A stretch of DNA of 64,000 nt from Caballeronia glathei (GTDB taxonomy: Bacteria; Pseudomonadota; Gammaproteobacteria; Burkholderiales; Burkholderiaceae), in NCBI RefSeq assembly GCF_000698595.1, contig NZ_JFHC01000018.1, forward strand, positions 1 through 64,000. The letters run 5' to 3'. The notes under the pieces were generated by a model that was given only the letters and a program-made list of their open reading frames with translations, ran no database searches and had not been told where the DNA came from. This document shows positions 17,701 through 26,862 of the stretch, in pieces. Numbering within the stretch: the first letter of the stretch is position 1; each line of letters starts with the position of its first letter. The position numbers were made by a program, and so were the translations under genes.

Positions 17701-19230
17701 CTATCGCTGCGCAATAGCCGGGTCCGCCACCGGCGTGGGAATGGCCTCTCCCCACCCCCCGCCGAGCGCGCGAATCAAGTTCACCGTCGATACCGCCTGC
17801 GTGCCCGCAAGCTGCACGGCCGCGCGCTGCGACTGAAGCACGGTCCGCTCGGCATCGATGACATCAAGATAATTGACCTGCCCCTCGGTGTACTGAGTGC
17901 GCGACAACTGCGCCGCGCGGCTCGATGCACTGACCGCTTCGGCCTGCGTCGCGGTCTGGGTCTCCAGAATGCGCAGGCTGGCAAGGTTGTCCTCGACTTC
18001 CCTGAACGCGACAAGCACCTGCTGCCGGTAATTCGCGACGTCTTCCTCGTAAATCGCACGAGCGTTCGCGAGATTGCCCTTGCGGCGGCCACCGTCGAAA
18101 ATCGGCATCGACAGCGCCGTGCCGAGGAACGGCCCGAGCAGGAACGTACGGCTCGACCACTGGAACAGGTCGCCGAGCGTCTCCGACTCGAAACCGCCCG
18201 AGCCCGTCAGCGTGAGCGACGGGAAGAACGCCGCCTTCGCCACGCCAATGCGCGCGTTCGCGGCAGCCATCGCGCGTTCGGCGGCGGCGATGTCCGGGCG
18301 CCGCTCGAGCAGCGACGACGGCAGCCCCGGCGGAACCCGCAGCGTCACCGGCTTGAGCGGATTCGCAGCCATCGAGAACTGCGCCGGCGCCTTGCCGAGC
18401 AGCACCGCGAGACTGTGCTCGGACGAAGCGCGCAGGCGCTGCACCGTCATCGAGTCGGAACGCGCCGTGGCGAGCTCGGACTTCGCCTGCGCCACGTCAA
18501 GCTCGCTGACTTCGCCTTCGTCGAAACGCCGCTGCACCAGCTTGAGCGCCTCTTCGCGCAGCGTTACCGTGCGGTCGAACACCTGCAACTCGCCGTCGAG
18601 CTCGCGCAGGTTGAAGTAGTTCTGCGCGACGTCCGCCTGCAGCGCGAGCTGCACCGAGCGGAAGAGCGCCTCGGACTGCTGCGTGTCGGCCTGCGCGGCG
18701 TTCACGGTGTTGGCTACGCGGCCGAACAGGTCCACTTCATACGACACGCTCGCCTGCGCGCGCCACAAGGTCTGCGACGGAATGTCGGTGCCGTCCGGCT
18801 GAAACTGCGACGCAGCAGACAGCTTCTCGCGCGTCGGGCCGAAGCCCGCATCGAGGGTCGGGAAAAGACCCGCCCGCGCCGTCTGGTTGATCGCCCGCGC
18901 TTCCTTCACGCGCGCGGCCGCGGCCTTCAGGTTCTGGTTCGCGTCGGCGGCCTGTTTTTCGAGGTCGTTGAGCGCCGCGTCGTCGAAGATCGTCCACCAC
19001 TCGCCGCGCATCACTTCCTCCGAAGGCTGCGCCGTCTTCCACGTGCCCGCTTCAGCGGGCGAGATCGTGTCGGCCGCGTCCGTCGTGTGCGCCGGCGTTT
19101 CCTTGAAAGCCGCCGGCGCGCCCACGTCGGGCTTCTCGTACGTCGGCGCGAGCGAGCAGCCCGCGACCACCAGCATCGAGGCCACGAGGCCCGACAAGCC
19201 CATCCATCGTTTTAATAACGACTTGTTCAT
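17701..19230 (-). CDS. opcM: Outer-membrane efflux lipoprotein (OprN/OpcM type)
   Basis: This 509-aa outer-membrane channel of an RND pump begins with a lipoprotein signal (VASMLVVAGCSLAP; acylated Cys near residue 24). Two TolC-like repeats follow: YEVDLFGRVAN, the GEVSELDVAQAKSEL helix, LLERRPDIAAAERAMAAANARIGVAKAAFFPSLTLTG and GQVNYLDVIDAERT. The ATG at 19230 has GAGGGA four bases upstream; an ATG at 19242 that overlaps the pump-gene stop is also possible. It is the last gene of the efflux operon and would complete the tripartite pump across the periplasm. Confidence 0.9.
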   Translation of the reverse strand: MNKSLLKRWMGLSGLVASMLVVAGCSLAPTYEKPDVGAPAAFKETPAHTTDAADTISPAEAGTWKTAQPSEEVMRGEWWTIFDDAALNDLEKQAADANQNLKAAAARVKEARAINQTARAGLFPTLDAGFGPTREKLSAASQFQPDGTDIPSQTLWRAQASVSYEVDLFGRVANTVNAAQADTQQSEALFRSVQLALQADVAQNYFNLRELDGELQVFDRTVTLREEALKLVQRRFDEGEVSELDVAQAKSELATARSDSMTVQRLRASSEHSLAVLLGKAPAQFSMAANPLKPVTLRVPPGLPSSLLERRPDIAAAERAMAAANARIGVAKAAFFPSLTLTGSGGFESETLGDLFQWSSRTFLLGPFLGTALSMPIFDGGRRKGNLANARAIYEEDVANYRQQVLVAFREVEDNLASLRILETQTATQAEAVSASSRAAQLSRTQYTEGQVNYLDVIDAERTVLQSQRAAVQLAGTQAVSTVNLIRALGGGWGEAIPTPVADPAIAQR

Positions 19231-19238
19231 CATTTCCC

Positions 19239-22200
19239 TCATTGTGCTTCGTACGAAGCATTGATCCCGCGCATCTGCGGATGCGTGCCGTGCTTGTCCG
19301 TGATGTGCTCCGTGCGCGCCAGCTTGCGCAGGATCACGTAGAAGACGGGCGTCAGCATCAGGCCGAAGAGCGTCACGCCGAGCATGCCGAAGAACACCGC
19401 GATACCCATCGCGTGGCGCATCTCCGAGCCCGCACCCGAAGACAGCACGAGCGGCACCACACCCATGATGAACGCGATCGACGTCATCAGGATCGGGCGC
19501 AGACGCAGGCGGCTCGCCTCGATCGCGGCCTGCACGATCGAGCGTCCCTGCATTTCCAGCTCGCGGGCGAACTCCACGATCAGGATCGCGTTCTTCGCCG
19601 AAAGCCCCACCAGCACCATCAGCCCGATCTGCGTGAAGATGTTGTTGTCGCCGCCGGTGAGCCACACGCCCACCAGCGCGGACAAGAGGCTCATCGGCAC
19701 GATCATGATGATCGCGAACGGCAGCGTCAGGCTTTCGTACATGGCAGCGAGCACGAGGAACACGAGCAGCACGCTGATCGGGAAGATCCAGAGCGCCGCG
19801 TTGCCCGCGAGGATCTGCTGATACGTGAGGTCGGTCCATTCGAACTTGATCCCGCGCGGCAGCACTTCCTCGGCGATGCGCTCGGCCGCTTCCTGCGCCT
19901 GCCCCGACGAATAGCCCGGCGCCGGCCCGCCGTTGATGTCGGCGGCGGTGTAGCCGTTGTAGCGGACCACCATCTCCGGACCGTACGTCGGCGTGACCTT
20001 CACGAGCGACGACAGCGGCACCATCTCGCCGTTGGCGTTGCGCGTCTTCAACAGGCCGATGTCTTCAGCGGTCGCGCGGAACGGCGCGTCAGCCTGCACC
20101 CGCACCTGATACACGCGGCCGAACTTGTTGAAGTCGTTCACGTACAGCGAGCCGAGGTACACCTGCATCGTGTTGAACACATCCGTCACCGAGACGCCCA
20201 GTTGCTTCGCCTTCACGCGGTCCAGATCGACGTTCAGCTGCGGCACGTTGATCTGGTAGCTCGAGAACGTCGGCCCGAGTTCGGGCGTCTGCGCCGCGCG
20301 CTTGATGAACGCCTGCGTCGCGTTGTTGAGCGCCTCATAGCCGAGCGCGCCACGATCCTCCAGCTGCATCTTGAAGCCGCCGAGCGTGCCCAGGCCGAGC
20401 ACCGGCGGGGGCGGGAACACGGCGATGAACGAGCCCTTGATCGCCGCATACTTCTGGTTCAGCGCGGCGGCAATCGCGCCCGCCGACGTCTCCTTGGTCT
20501 TGCGGTCGTGGAACGGCTTGAGCGTCACGAACACGATGCCCGCGCTCGACGAATTGGTGAAGCCGTTCACCGAGAGGCCCGGAAATTCCACCGCGCTCTC
20601 CACGCCCGGCTGCTTGCGCGCAATGTCCGTCATCTCGCGGATCACCTGCTCGGTGCGATCGAGCGATGCGCCGTTGGGCAACTGCGCGAAGCTGATCAGG
20701 TACTCCTTGTCCTGCGCGGGCACGAAGCCGCCCGGCACGACCTTGCCCATCAGCACCGCGCCGGCGAGCAGCACCCCGTAGAGGACCATCATCACCGCCT
20801 TGCGGCTGATCACGCCCGTCACGCCGCGGCCATACGCCTCCGAGCCGCGGTGGAACACCTTGTTGAAGCGCTTGAAGAAGCCGCCGAACACGCGGTCCAT
20901 CGCACGCGTGAGCCAGTCCTTCGGCTCGTCGTGGCCCTTGAGCAGCATCGCGGCGAGCGCGGGCGACAAGGTCAGCGAGTTGAAGGCCGAGATCACGGTC
21001 GAGATGGCGATCGTCATCGCGAACTGCTTGTAGAACTGGCCGGTCAGGCCCGACATGAACGCGAGCGGCACGAACACGGCGACGAGCGTGAGCGCGATCG
21101 CGATAATTGGTCCGCTCACCTCGCGCATCGCCTGATAGGTCGCTTCACGCGCCGACAGCCCCGCCTCGATGTTGCGCTCCACGTTCTCCACCACCACGAT
21201 CGCATCGTCCACCACGATCCCGATGGCGAGCACCATCCCGAACAGCGACAGCGCATTGATCGAGAAGCCGAACGCGAGCAGAAGCGAGAACGTCCCGATG
21301 ATCGACACCGGCACCGCCAGAAGCGGAATGATCGACGCGCGCCAGGTCTGCAGGAACACGATCACGACGAGCACCACCAGCGCGATCGCTTCGATCAGCG
21401 TGTGGATCACCGCCTCGATACTGGAGCGCACGAACTGCGTCGGGTCGTAGACGATCTGGTACTCGACGCCCGGCGGCATGTCGGCCTTCAGCTCCTTCAT
21501 GGTCTGGCGGACCTGTTCGGAGATCTGCAGCGAATTCGCGCCCGGCTGCTGGTTGATGACGATCGCGACCGCCGACTTGTTGTCGAGGAGCGAGCGCAGG
21601 CCGTATTCCGACGCGGCCAGCTCGACGCGGCCCACGTCGTGCAGATAGGTGACCGCGCCGTCGGGCGAAGTCTTCAGCACGATGTTGCGGAATTCGGACT
21701 CGGACTGCAGCCGGCCCTGCGCGTTCACGTTCAGCTGGATCGGCACGTTCGGCAGCGATGGCGACGAGCCGATCACGCCGGCTGCGACCTGCACGTTCTG
21801 CTCGCGGATCGCGTTGATGACGTCCGTCGCGGTCATGCCGCGCTCGGCGACCTTCTGCGGATCGAGCCACACGCGCATCGCGTAGTCGCCCGAGCCCCAC
21901 AGCTGCACCTCGCCCACGCCGTTGATCCGCTCGAGCCGGTCCTTCACGTTGATGAGCGCGTAGTTGCGCAGATACGTCATCTCGTAGCGGCCGTTCGGCG
22001 AGTTCAGGTGGACGACCATCGTCACCGTCGGCGACGACTTGATCGTCGTCACGCCGAGCCGCGTCACGTCCTCCGGCAGACGCGGCAGCGCCTGCGACAC
22101 GCGGTTCTGCACGAGCTGCTGCGCCTTGTCCGGGTCGGTGCCGAGCTTGAACGTCACGGTCAGGTTCAGGTTGCCGTCGCTGTTTGCCTGCGACTGCATG

Positions 22201-22436
22201 TACAGCATGTTCTCCACGCCGTTGATCTGCTCTTCCAGGGGCGAAGCCACCGTCTCGGCGATCACCTTCGGGTTCGCACCCGGATACTGCGCGTGCACGA
22301 CGACCGACGGCGGCACCACTTCCGGGTACTCGGAGATCGGCAGGTTGAACATCGCGATCACGCCCGCGAGCAGCACCACCACCGATAGCACGCCCGCGAA
22401 GATCGGGCGGTCGATGAAGAATTTGGATATGTTCAT
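19239..22436 (-). CDS. ceoB: RND multidrug efflux pump, inner-membrane subunit (MexF/CeoB type)
   Basis: This 1065-aa protein is an HAE1-family proton-driven transporter. It opens with MNISKFFIDRPIFAGVLS and has the NLPISEYPEVVPPSVVV segment, two large periplasmic loops and twelve helices. Helix 4 carries GIVVDDAIVVVENVERN with the two proton-relay Asp residues. VFVPLAFMSGLTGQFYKQFA and GLSAKNAILIVEFA are also typical. Sequence and operon order resemble MexF of Pseudomonas and CeoB/BpeF of Burkholderia, which export chloramphenicol, trimethoprim and fluoroquinolones. It lies 27 bases after the adaptor gene. Confidence 0.93.
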   Translation of the reverse strand: MNISKFFIDRPIFAGVLSVVVLLAGVIAMFNLPISEYPEVVPPSVVVHAQYPGANPKVIAETVASPLEEQINGVENMLYMQSQANSDGNLNLTVTFKLGTDPDKAQQLVQNRVSQALPRLPEDVTRLGVTTIKSSPTVTMVVHLNSPNGRYEMTYLRNYALINVKDRLERINGVGEVQLWGSGDYAMRVWLDPQKVAERGMTATDVINAIREQNVQVAAGVIGSSPSLPNVPIQLNVNAQGRLQSESEFRNIVLKTSPDGAVTYLHDVGRVELAASEYGLRSLLDNKSAVAIVINQQPGANSLQISEQVRQTMKELKADMPPGVEYQIVYDPTQFVRSSIEAVIHTLIEAIALVVLVVIVFLQTWRASIIPLLAVPVSIIGTFSLLLAFGFSINALSLFGMVLAIGIVVDDAIVVVENVERNIEAGLSAREATYQAMREVSGPIIAIALTLVAVFVPLAFMSGLTGQFYKQFAMTIAISTVISAFNSLTLSPALAAMLLKGHDEPKDWLTRAMDRVFGGFFKRFNKVFHRGSEAYGRGVTGVISRKAVMMVLYGVLLAGAVLMGKVVPGGFVPAQDKEYLISFAQLPNGASLDRTEQVIREMTDIARKQPGVESAVEFPGLSVNGFTNSSSAGIVFVTLKPFHDRKTKETSAGAIAAALNQKYAAIKGSFIAVFPPPPVLGLGTLGGFKMQLEDRGALGYEALNNATQAFIKRAAQTPELGPTFSSYQINVPQLNVDLDRVKAKQLGVSVTDVFNTMQVYLGSLYVNDFNKFGRVYQVRVQADAPFRATAEDIGLLKTRNANGEMVPLSSLVKVTPTYGPEMVVRYNGYTAADINGGPAPGYSSGQAQEAAERIAEEVLPRGIKFEWTDLTYQQILAGNAALWIFPISVLLVFLVLAAMYESLTLPFAIIMIVPMSLLSALVGVWLTGGDNNIFTQIGLMVLVGLSAKNAILIVEFARELEMQGRSIVQAAIEASRLRLRPILMTSIAFIMGVVPLVLSSGAGSEMRHAMGIAVFFGMLGVTLFGLMLTPVFYVILRKLARTEHITDKHGTHPQMRGINASYEAQ

Positions 22437-22463
22437 ATCGGGTTCTTTTTGCTGAAGCGCCGC

Positions 22464-23642
22464 TTACGACGCTGATTTCGGTGCGGGCGCGCTCGTCGCC
22501 ATCGCAACGGCGTTCGCCTTCACGACGTCGTTCGGACGCACGCGCTGCAAGCCGTTCACGACGATGCGCTCGCCCGGCGCAAGGCCCTTCGTGATCACGC
22601 GCAGGCCGTCATGCAACGGCCCGAGCGTGACTTCGCGATACTGGGCGCGGCTGTCGCGGTCGACGACCATCACGTACTTCTTGTCCTGATCGGTGCCGAT
22701 GGCCGTGTCGTCGATCATCACGGCCGGGTGCGGCGTGCCGCCGCCCACGCGGATGCGCGCATAGAGCCCCGGCACGAGCGCGCCGTCCGGATTGTTGAAG
22801 CGCGCACGCACGCGGATCGTGCCCGAGCTGGTGTCGAGGCGGTTGTCGACGGAATCCACCACGCCTTCGCGCGAATAGCCGTCTTCGTTCGCGAGCCCGA
22901 GCGACACCGGCACGGTGCCCTTCGCATCGTGGCTGAGATAGCGCAGATAGGTCTGCTCGTCGACGTCGAACGATGCGTAGATCGGCGAGACGGACACGAG
23001 CGTCGTCAGAAGCGGCGCATTGGCGCCGTTCGCGACCACGTTGCCGAGCGTCATTTCGGCACGCGACACGCGCCCCGACACCGGCGCCACGATGTTCGTG
23101 TACGTCAGGTTCACGCGCGCGGACTCGAGCGCCGCCTGCGCGGCCTTCACGTTCGCGGCGGCCTCACGGGCGGCGTTCTGTTTCTCGTCGTAGTCGCGCT
23201 TGGCGATCGCGTTGTCCGCGAGCAGGCGTTCCGCGCGCGCCGCATCCGTCGACGTGTACACGTTGCGCGCCTGCGCCGCCGCCAGTTGCGCGGCGGCGCG
23301 ATCGACCTCGGCAACGTACGGGCGCGGGTCGATCGTGAACAGCTGATCGCCCTTCTTCACGAGCGCGCCGTCCTTGAAATGCACCGCGACGATCGTCCCC
23401 GGCACGAGCGGACGGATGTCCACCCGGTCGATGGCTTCGAGGCGCCCGGAGTAGCTCTGCCAGTCGGTGATGGTCTTCGAGACGACAGCCGCGACGTCCA
23501 CCTCGGTGGCCGGCGGGTGCGCCGCGGCCTGCGCGGCGTTGACGGCGGCGTCGCCATGGCCGCGCCATGCCGTGTACCCGCCCACCCCGGCGATGATCAG
23601 CGTCGCGCCGAGCGCGGCATATATCCGTTTGCGTGTGAACAT
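22464..23642 (-). CDS. ceoA: RND efflux periplasmic adaptor (MexE/CeoA type)
   Basis: This 392-aa membrane-fusion protein has an N-terminal helix (residues 7-24), then the lipoyl/barrel halves SGRLEAIDRVDIRPLVPGTI and VKKGDQLFTIDPRPY. A coiled-coil hairpin spans about residues 100-170 (AAAQARNVYTSTDAARAERLL). NIVAPVSGRVSRAEMTLGNVV and the C-terminal GLAPGERIVVNGLQRVRP follow. No lipobox Cys is visible, so it is probably anchored by its uncleaved helix. It links the pump to the outer-membrane channel. It is followed at 27 bases by the pump gene and preceded at 54 bases by llpE. Confidence 0.92.
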   Translation of the reverse strand: MFTRKRIYAALGATLIIAGVGGYTAWRGHGDAAVNAAQAAAHPPATEVDVAAVVSKTITDWQSYSGRLEAIDRVDIRPLVPGTIVAVHFKDGALVKKGDQLFTIDPRPYVAEVDRAAAQLAAAQARNVYTSTDAARAERLLADNAIAKRDYDEKQNAAREAAANVKAAQAALESARVNLTYTNIVAPVSGRVSRAEMTLGNVVANGANAPLLTTLVSVSPIYASFDVDEQTYLRYLSHDAKGTVPVSLGLANEDGYSREGVVDSVDNRLDTSSGTIRVRARFNNPDGALVPGLYARIRVGGGTPHPAVMIDDTAIGTDQDKKYVMVVDRDSRAQYREVTLGPLHDGLRVITKGLAPGERIVVNGLQRVRPNDVVKANAVAMATSAPAPKSAS

Positions 23643-23696
23643 GTGAAAAGCTCCGATAGAGTCGTTGAAATCTATTTTTTTGTGGCGCGCGCGCCG

Positions 23697-24515
23697 TTAC
23701 TTCACGCGCGCGAGCCGTTTCTTGAAGAACGTGACGACGTCCGCGAGCGCGGCCGGGTGCGTCGCGAGCCCCTGGTGCGACGCCTTTCCGTGACGCGTCA
23801 CCTCGGTCGGAACGCCCGCGGCGATCAGTTCGCCCGCATATTTCTCCGCCTCGATATGCAGCAGGTCGTGCTCGGCGCTCGCGATCAGCGCGGCAGGCAG
23901 CCCGACTAGGCGCCGCGATTCGAGCGGCGCGGCATATGGATGCAGCCGTTGTGAAGCATTCGGCAAATAGGCGCGATAGCACTTCGCGCACTCGCTCAAG
24001 CCCAGATCCGTGCCCTTCACTTTCCGTTCGTCCGCAACCCGCGTCATGCTCGGGTCGAGCAGCGGCGCGAGCAGCGCCTGCGCCGAAACGACAATCTCTC
24101 CGCGATCGCGCGCAATTGCCGCAAGGCAGGTCGCGAGATTGCCGCCGGCGTCATGCCCCGCCACGCCGAACCGCAGCGGGTCCGCGCGCTGCCCGCGGGC
24201 ATTCGCCACCGCCCACTGCGCCGCGCGATAACCGTCTTCGGGCGCGGCCGGAAACGGAAACAGCGGCGCGAGCGAATATCCGACCGACACGACCCACGCG
24301 GGGGTGTCGCGCGCGATGGTCGCAGCCGCGAAGTCCGCGTCGTCCAGCCCGCCGCGGGTAAAGCCGCCGCCGTGAAAATAAAGGACAATTGGCAGAACGG
24401 TCCCATCCGATGCGGGCCTGTAGCTGCGCAGCACGATGGGCTGCGCGTGTCCGGTAATACGTACGTCCTCGATGCAAAGGCGCGGGGTCTGTTCCAGATC
24501 CAGCATTGATGCCAT
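23697..24515 (-). CDS. llpE: LlpE-like alpha/beta hydrolase with Asp at the nucleophile position
   Basis: This 272-aa hormone-sensitive-lipase-family protein is the first gene of the efflux operon, as llpE is in the Burkholderia cenocepacia salicylate-inducible llpE-ceoA-ceoB-opcM operon. The oxyanion motif HGGG (48-51) is intact, and Asp217 (SAEHD) and His247 (ASHQG) fit the rest of a triad. The nucleophile elbow, normally GDSAGG, reads GHDAGG, so residue 122 is Asp instead of Ser; the codons GGG CAT GAC GCC GGC GGC are clear. Loss of esterase activity, or a different chemistry with an Asp nucleophile, are both possible. No signal peptide is visible. Confidence 0.85.
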   Translation of the reverse strand: MASMLDLEQTPRLCIEDVRITGHAQPIVLRSYRPASDGTVLPIVLYFHGGGFTRGGLDDADFAAATIARDTPAWVVSVGYSLAPLFPFPAAPEDGYRAAQWAVANARGQRADPLRFGVAGHDAGGNLATCLAAIARDRGEIVVSAQALLAPLLDPSMTRVADERKVKGTDLGLSECAKCYRAYLPNASQRLHPYAAPLESRRLVGLPAALIASAEHDLLHIEAEKYAGELIAAGVPTEVTRHGKASHQGLATHPAALADVVTFFKKRLARVK

Positions 24516-24710
24516 GGTTATTCGCGGCGTGTTCGCGCCATCCCAGCCTGGTTACGATGTGGCGAATTCTGGAGCCCGCAGCTTTTGAAATAAATGCCTA
24601 TAATCCGGCAACACAATTCGGTCGCACCGAACAATCGCGCCCGATACTGTCCTTAACGCCTCAGCAGCCTGCTTCATTCCATGCGCTGCAAAGCCTCGAC
24701 GGTGAGAGAA
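24516..24710. promoter_or_regulatory. Divergent promoter region between llpE and the LysR gene
   Basis: The 195-base gap is noticeably AT-richer than its surroundings around 24580-24625. A TATAAT lies at 24599-24604 on the plus strand, but I see no well-spaced -35 box. The layout suggests that the LysR protein binds here to control both genes, as CeoR and BpeT do; no exact operator could be picked out by eye. Confidence 0.5.
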
Positions 24711-25721
24711 ATGGATCGGCTACAAGCAATGCAGGTGTTTACAAGGGTCGTCGACACCAACAGTTTTTCGCGCGCAGCGGATACGCTCGACCTGCCGCGC
24801 GCATCGGTCACGACGATCATCCAGAACCTCGAAGCGCATCTGAACGTGCGGCTCCTGCAGCGCACGACGCGGCGCCTGAACCTCACGCCCGACGGCGCCG
24901 CCTATTACGAACGCTGCGTGCGCATCCTCGCGGACATCGAGGAGACGGAAAGCTCGTTCGCCCATAGCGGCAAGGGTCCGCGCGGCAAGCTGCGGGTGGA
25001 CATGCCGGGGTCGATCGGGCGCATGATCGTGATGCCCGCGATGTGCGAATTCCACACGCGCTACCCCGATATCGAGCTGATGGTGGGCTTCGGCGACAAG
25101 CCCGTCGACCTGATTCAGGAAGGCGTGGACTGCGTGATCCGCGTGGGCACGCTGCAGGATTCGAGTCTCGTCGCGCGGCGCATCGGCGTGTTCCAGGGCG
25201 TGACGGCGGCCAGTCCGCAATACCTCGAACGGCACGGCGTGCCGCAGACGCTCGAGGATCTGCAGCACCACACGGCGGTAAATTATTTTTCGAGCCGCAC
25301 GGGCCGCATCATCGACATGGACTTCATCGTCGACGACAGGACCATCGAAGTGAAGATGAACGGCCCGATCGCAGTGAACGACGCCGAGGCGTACCTGAAC
25401 TGCGGCGTGAAGGGCGTCGGCCTGGTCCAGATCGCGCGCTTCATGGCGCTGCCGTACCTGCGATCGGGCGAACTGGTCGAGGTGCTGCCGCAGTGGAAGC
25501 CCCTGCCGATGCCGATTTCGGCGGTCTATCCGCACAATCGCCATCTGTCGCCGAAGGTGCGCGTGTTCGTCGACTGGGCGGCCGAACTGTTCGAGCGCTG
25601 CCCGCTCCTGTCGGGTCAGGAAGACGCGGAAGACCGCTGCCTGCCGACCAGCACGTCGTCCTCGAAAACCGTCAAGCACGGCACGCCGGAAGTCGCTGGC
25701 ACGGCCGACGTGGTTGTATAG
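24711..25721 (+). CDS. ceoR: LysR-family regulator of the efflux operon (CeoR/BpeT type)
   Basis: This 336-aa regulator has an N-terminal winged helix-turn-helix (MDRLQAMQVFTRVVDTNSFS, residues 1-20, continuing to about 60, with RASVTTIIQNLEAHLNVRLL). An effector domain follows, with ASPQYLERHG and GVKGVGLVQIARF. The ATG at 24711 has GAGAG just upstream and starts the conserved domain; 24681 would add ten residues. Divergence from llpE-ceoAB-opcM and about the same length as CeoR point to an inducer-dependent activator of the pump. A Ser/Thr-rich tail of about 25 residues is a minor difference. Confidence 0.9.
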   Translation: MDRLQAMQVFTRVVDTNSFSRAADTLDLPRASVTTIIQNLEAHLNVRLLQRTTRRLNLTPDGAAYYERCVRILADIEETESSFAHSGKGPRGKLRVDMPGSIGRMIVMPAMCEFHTRYPDIELMVGFGDKPVDLIQEGVDCVIRVGTLQDSSLVARRIGVFQGVTAASPQYLERHGVPQTLEDLQHHTAVNYFSSRTGRIIDMDFIVDDRTIEVKMNGPIAVNDAEAYLNCGVKGVGLVQIARFMALPYLRSGELVEVLPQWKPLPMPISAVYPHNRHLSPKVRVFVDWAAELFERCPLLSGQEDAEDRCLPTSTSSSKTVKHGTPEVAGTADVVV

Positions 25722-25738
25722 CTAACGTTTTTCGTTGC

Positions 25739-25764
25739 TGCGGGCGTTCTGCAGAACGCCCGCA
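25739..25764 (+). terminator. Terminator-like hairpin after the LysR gene
   Basis: A near-perfect inverted repeat, TGCGGGCGTTCTG followed by CAGAACGCCCGCA, lies 18 bases after the LysR stop and is followed by CTTTCTTC. The rest of the gap to 26042 is lower in GC than its flanks and shows no convincing gene; a 94-codon frame there has no family look and no good start. Confidence 0.65.
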
Positions 25765-26042
25765 CTTTCTTCACTCCATGCGTTTTTCCCCGCGGCAAAT
25801 CCCTATCGAACCAGGGCTTATTCGTCCCGCCAGGGCGTCCCATGCATGCGCCTGTTCTCTCCCGTTCTCCGCAAACGCCCGCCCCATAAGGCTTCGCGGG
25901 ATTATTCGCGATCTTCGACTAATCAATTCGCGGTTCGTGGATTTATTCACGGCGCCGCGTTGATTACATTCGGTCCTGTCGCAGTGTCGTCGAACCGTTC
26001 GAACGGCGAACTGCTTTGAAAAGCATCGACAGGAGTTTCACC

Positions 26043-26438
26043 GTGAAAAGCGCACTGATCGCACGTCTTTCGTTTGCCGCCGTTGCCGCCGTTGCCGCCG
26101 TTGCCGCTGCTGCCTCGACGGTTGCGTTCGCGGACGGCGGTCAGGGCATCGGGCGCGCAGGCACCTATCAGGTGCAGTCGAGCCAGGCGACGGCAGACGG
26201 TGGCCAGGTCGTGAAGACGCGTGCACAAGTGCGCGCCGAACTGGTCGCCGCGTATTCGAACGGCACGCTGCCGGCGCTGAACCGCAATACCTATCCGGAC
26301 AGAAGCATGGCGGGCGACGCCGTCGCCGCTCAACACGAGCGCCGCGCACGCGACGCGGCGCTCGCCGAACAACGCAATCGCCAGATCGTGGAATATGCGA
26401 ACGGCTCGACGACGCAAAGCGGCGTCGACGTTCGCTGA
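26043..26438 (+). CDS. DUF4148 exported small protein
   Basis: This 131-aa protein has a signal peptide (AAVAAVAAVAAAASTVAFA, residues 13-31) and a soluble tail with TRAQVRAELVAAYSNGTLPALNRNTYP, the DUF4148 pattern common in Burkholderiaceae. The start is GTG at 26043, chosen because AGGAG lies 7 bases upstream; a TTG at 26016 is possible but lacks such a site. A nine-base unit (GTTGCCGCC) is repeated about four times in the signal-peptide region. The function of the family is unknown. Confidence 0.8.
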   Translation: MKSALIARLSFAAVAAVAAVAAAASTVAFADGGQGIGRAGTYQVQSSQATADGGQVVKTRAQVRAELVAAYSNGTLPALNRNTYPDRSMAGDAVAAQHERRARDAALAEQRNRQIVEYANGSTTQSGVDVR

Positions 26439-26472
26439 TTCAAGAAGTTGCAGTCATCATCAGAGGTAAATC

Positions 26473-26628
26473 ATGTACGAGAACACACCGCTTGAGCAGT
26501 TTTCCGCACTCGATGACTGGGCGCCTGCCGCGCCCATCTGGCGTCCGTTCGTGCCGCAATCGGCGAGCACGCCGCGCGCACAGCGCACGCATGAAGCAGA
26601 AACGGCCGAGGTTGCATGGGAGCGGTAA
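26473..26628 (+). CDS. Small hypothetical protein, 51 aa
   Basis: This short frame begins ATG TAC GAG AAC with AGAGG six bases upstream. It encodes MYENTPLEQFSALDDWAPAAP followed by a basic, Thr/Arg-rich middle and an acidic AETAEVAWER end. It follows the DUF4148 gene by 34 bases and overlaps the next small gene by 13 bases, so the three may be cotranscribed. No family is recognised, and there is no signal peptide or helix. The good ribosome site and gene packing are the evidence. Confidence 0.5.
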   Translation: MYENTPLEQFSALDDWAPAAPIWRPFVPQSASTPRAQRTHEAETAEVAWER

Positions 26629-26798
26629 TCGCCGTTGTAGCGTTTGTGGTCGCGACAATCGCGGGTCCGCATGTCATTTCCGGTACTGCCCGAGCGGATG
26701 CGCAACCCGCGGTAGAGGGAGCCGTTTCACCGGTCGCGCCCGCCGGAGCGGATGAGTCTGACAGCGAGACGCCGCGCGCCGTCCAGCAGCGAACCTAG
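26616..26798 (+). CDS. Small membrane or exported hypothetical protein, 60 aa
   Basis: The frame begins MGAVIAVVAFVVATIAGPHVI, a hydrophobic helix or signal peptide, then a Pro/Ala/Ser/Asp-rich tail. GAGG lies four bases before the ATG. It overlaps the preceding small frame by 13 bases, which suggests coupled translation. Not recognised. A convergent hairpin follows at 26809. Confidence 0.45.
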   Translation: MGAVIAVVAFVVATIAGPHVISGTARADAQPAVEGAVSPVAPAGADESDSETPRAVQQRT

Positions 26799-26808
26799 GG
26801 CTTGATGC

Positions 26809-26829
26809 GAGGCGGTGCCGCACCGCCTC
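26809..26829. terminator. Hairpin between convergent genes
   Basis: GAGGCGGTG and CACCGCCTC form a 9-bp stem with a CCG loop 10 bases after the 60-aa gene. Without a T tract, termination is inferred from its place at the end of the transcript. Confidence 0.5.
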
Positions 26830-26862
26830 TCTGCTGCCAATCTCCACCGATGTGACGACGCA

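Noticed and set aside
19242..22388. A 1048-codon plus-strand frame opposite the RND pump gene
   Set aside because: A shadow of the pump gene with His/Arg/Asp-rich composition and no domain.
25735..26019. A 94-codon frame between the LysR gene and the DUF4148 gene
   Set aside because: It begins inside the terminator-like hairpin, has no ribosome site and has no family look.
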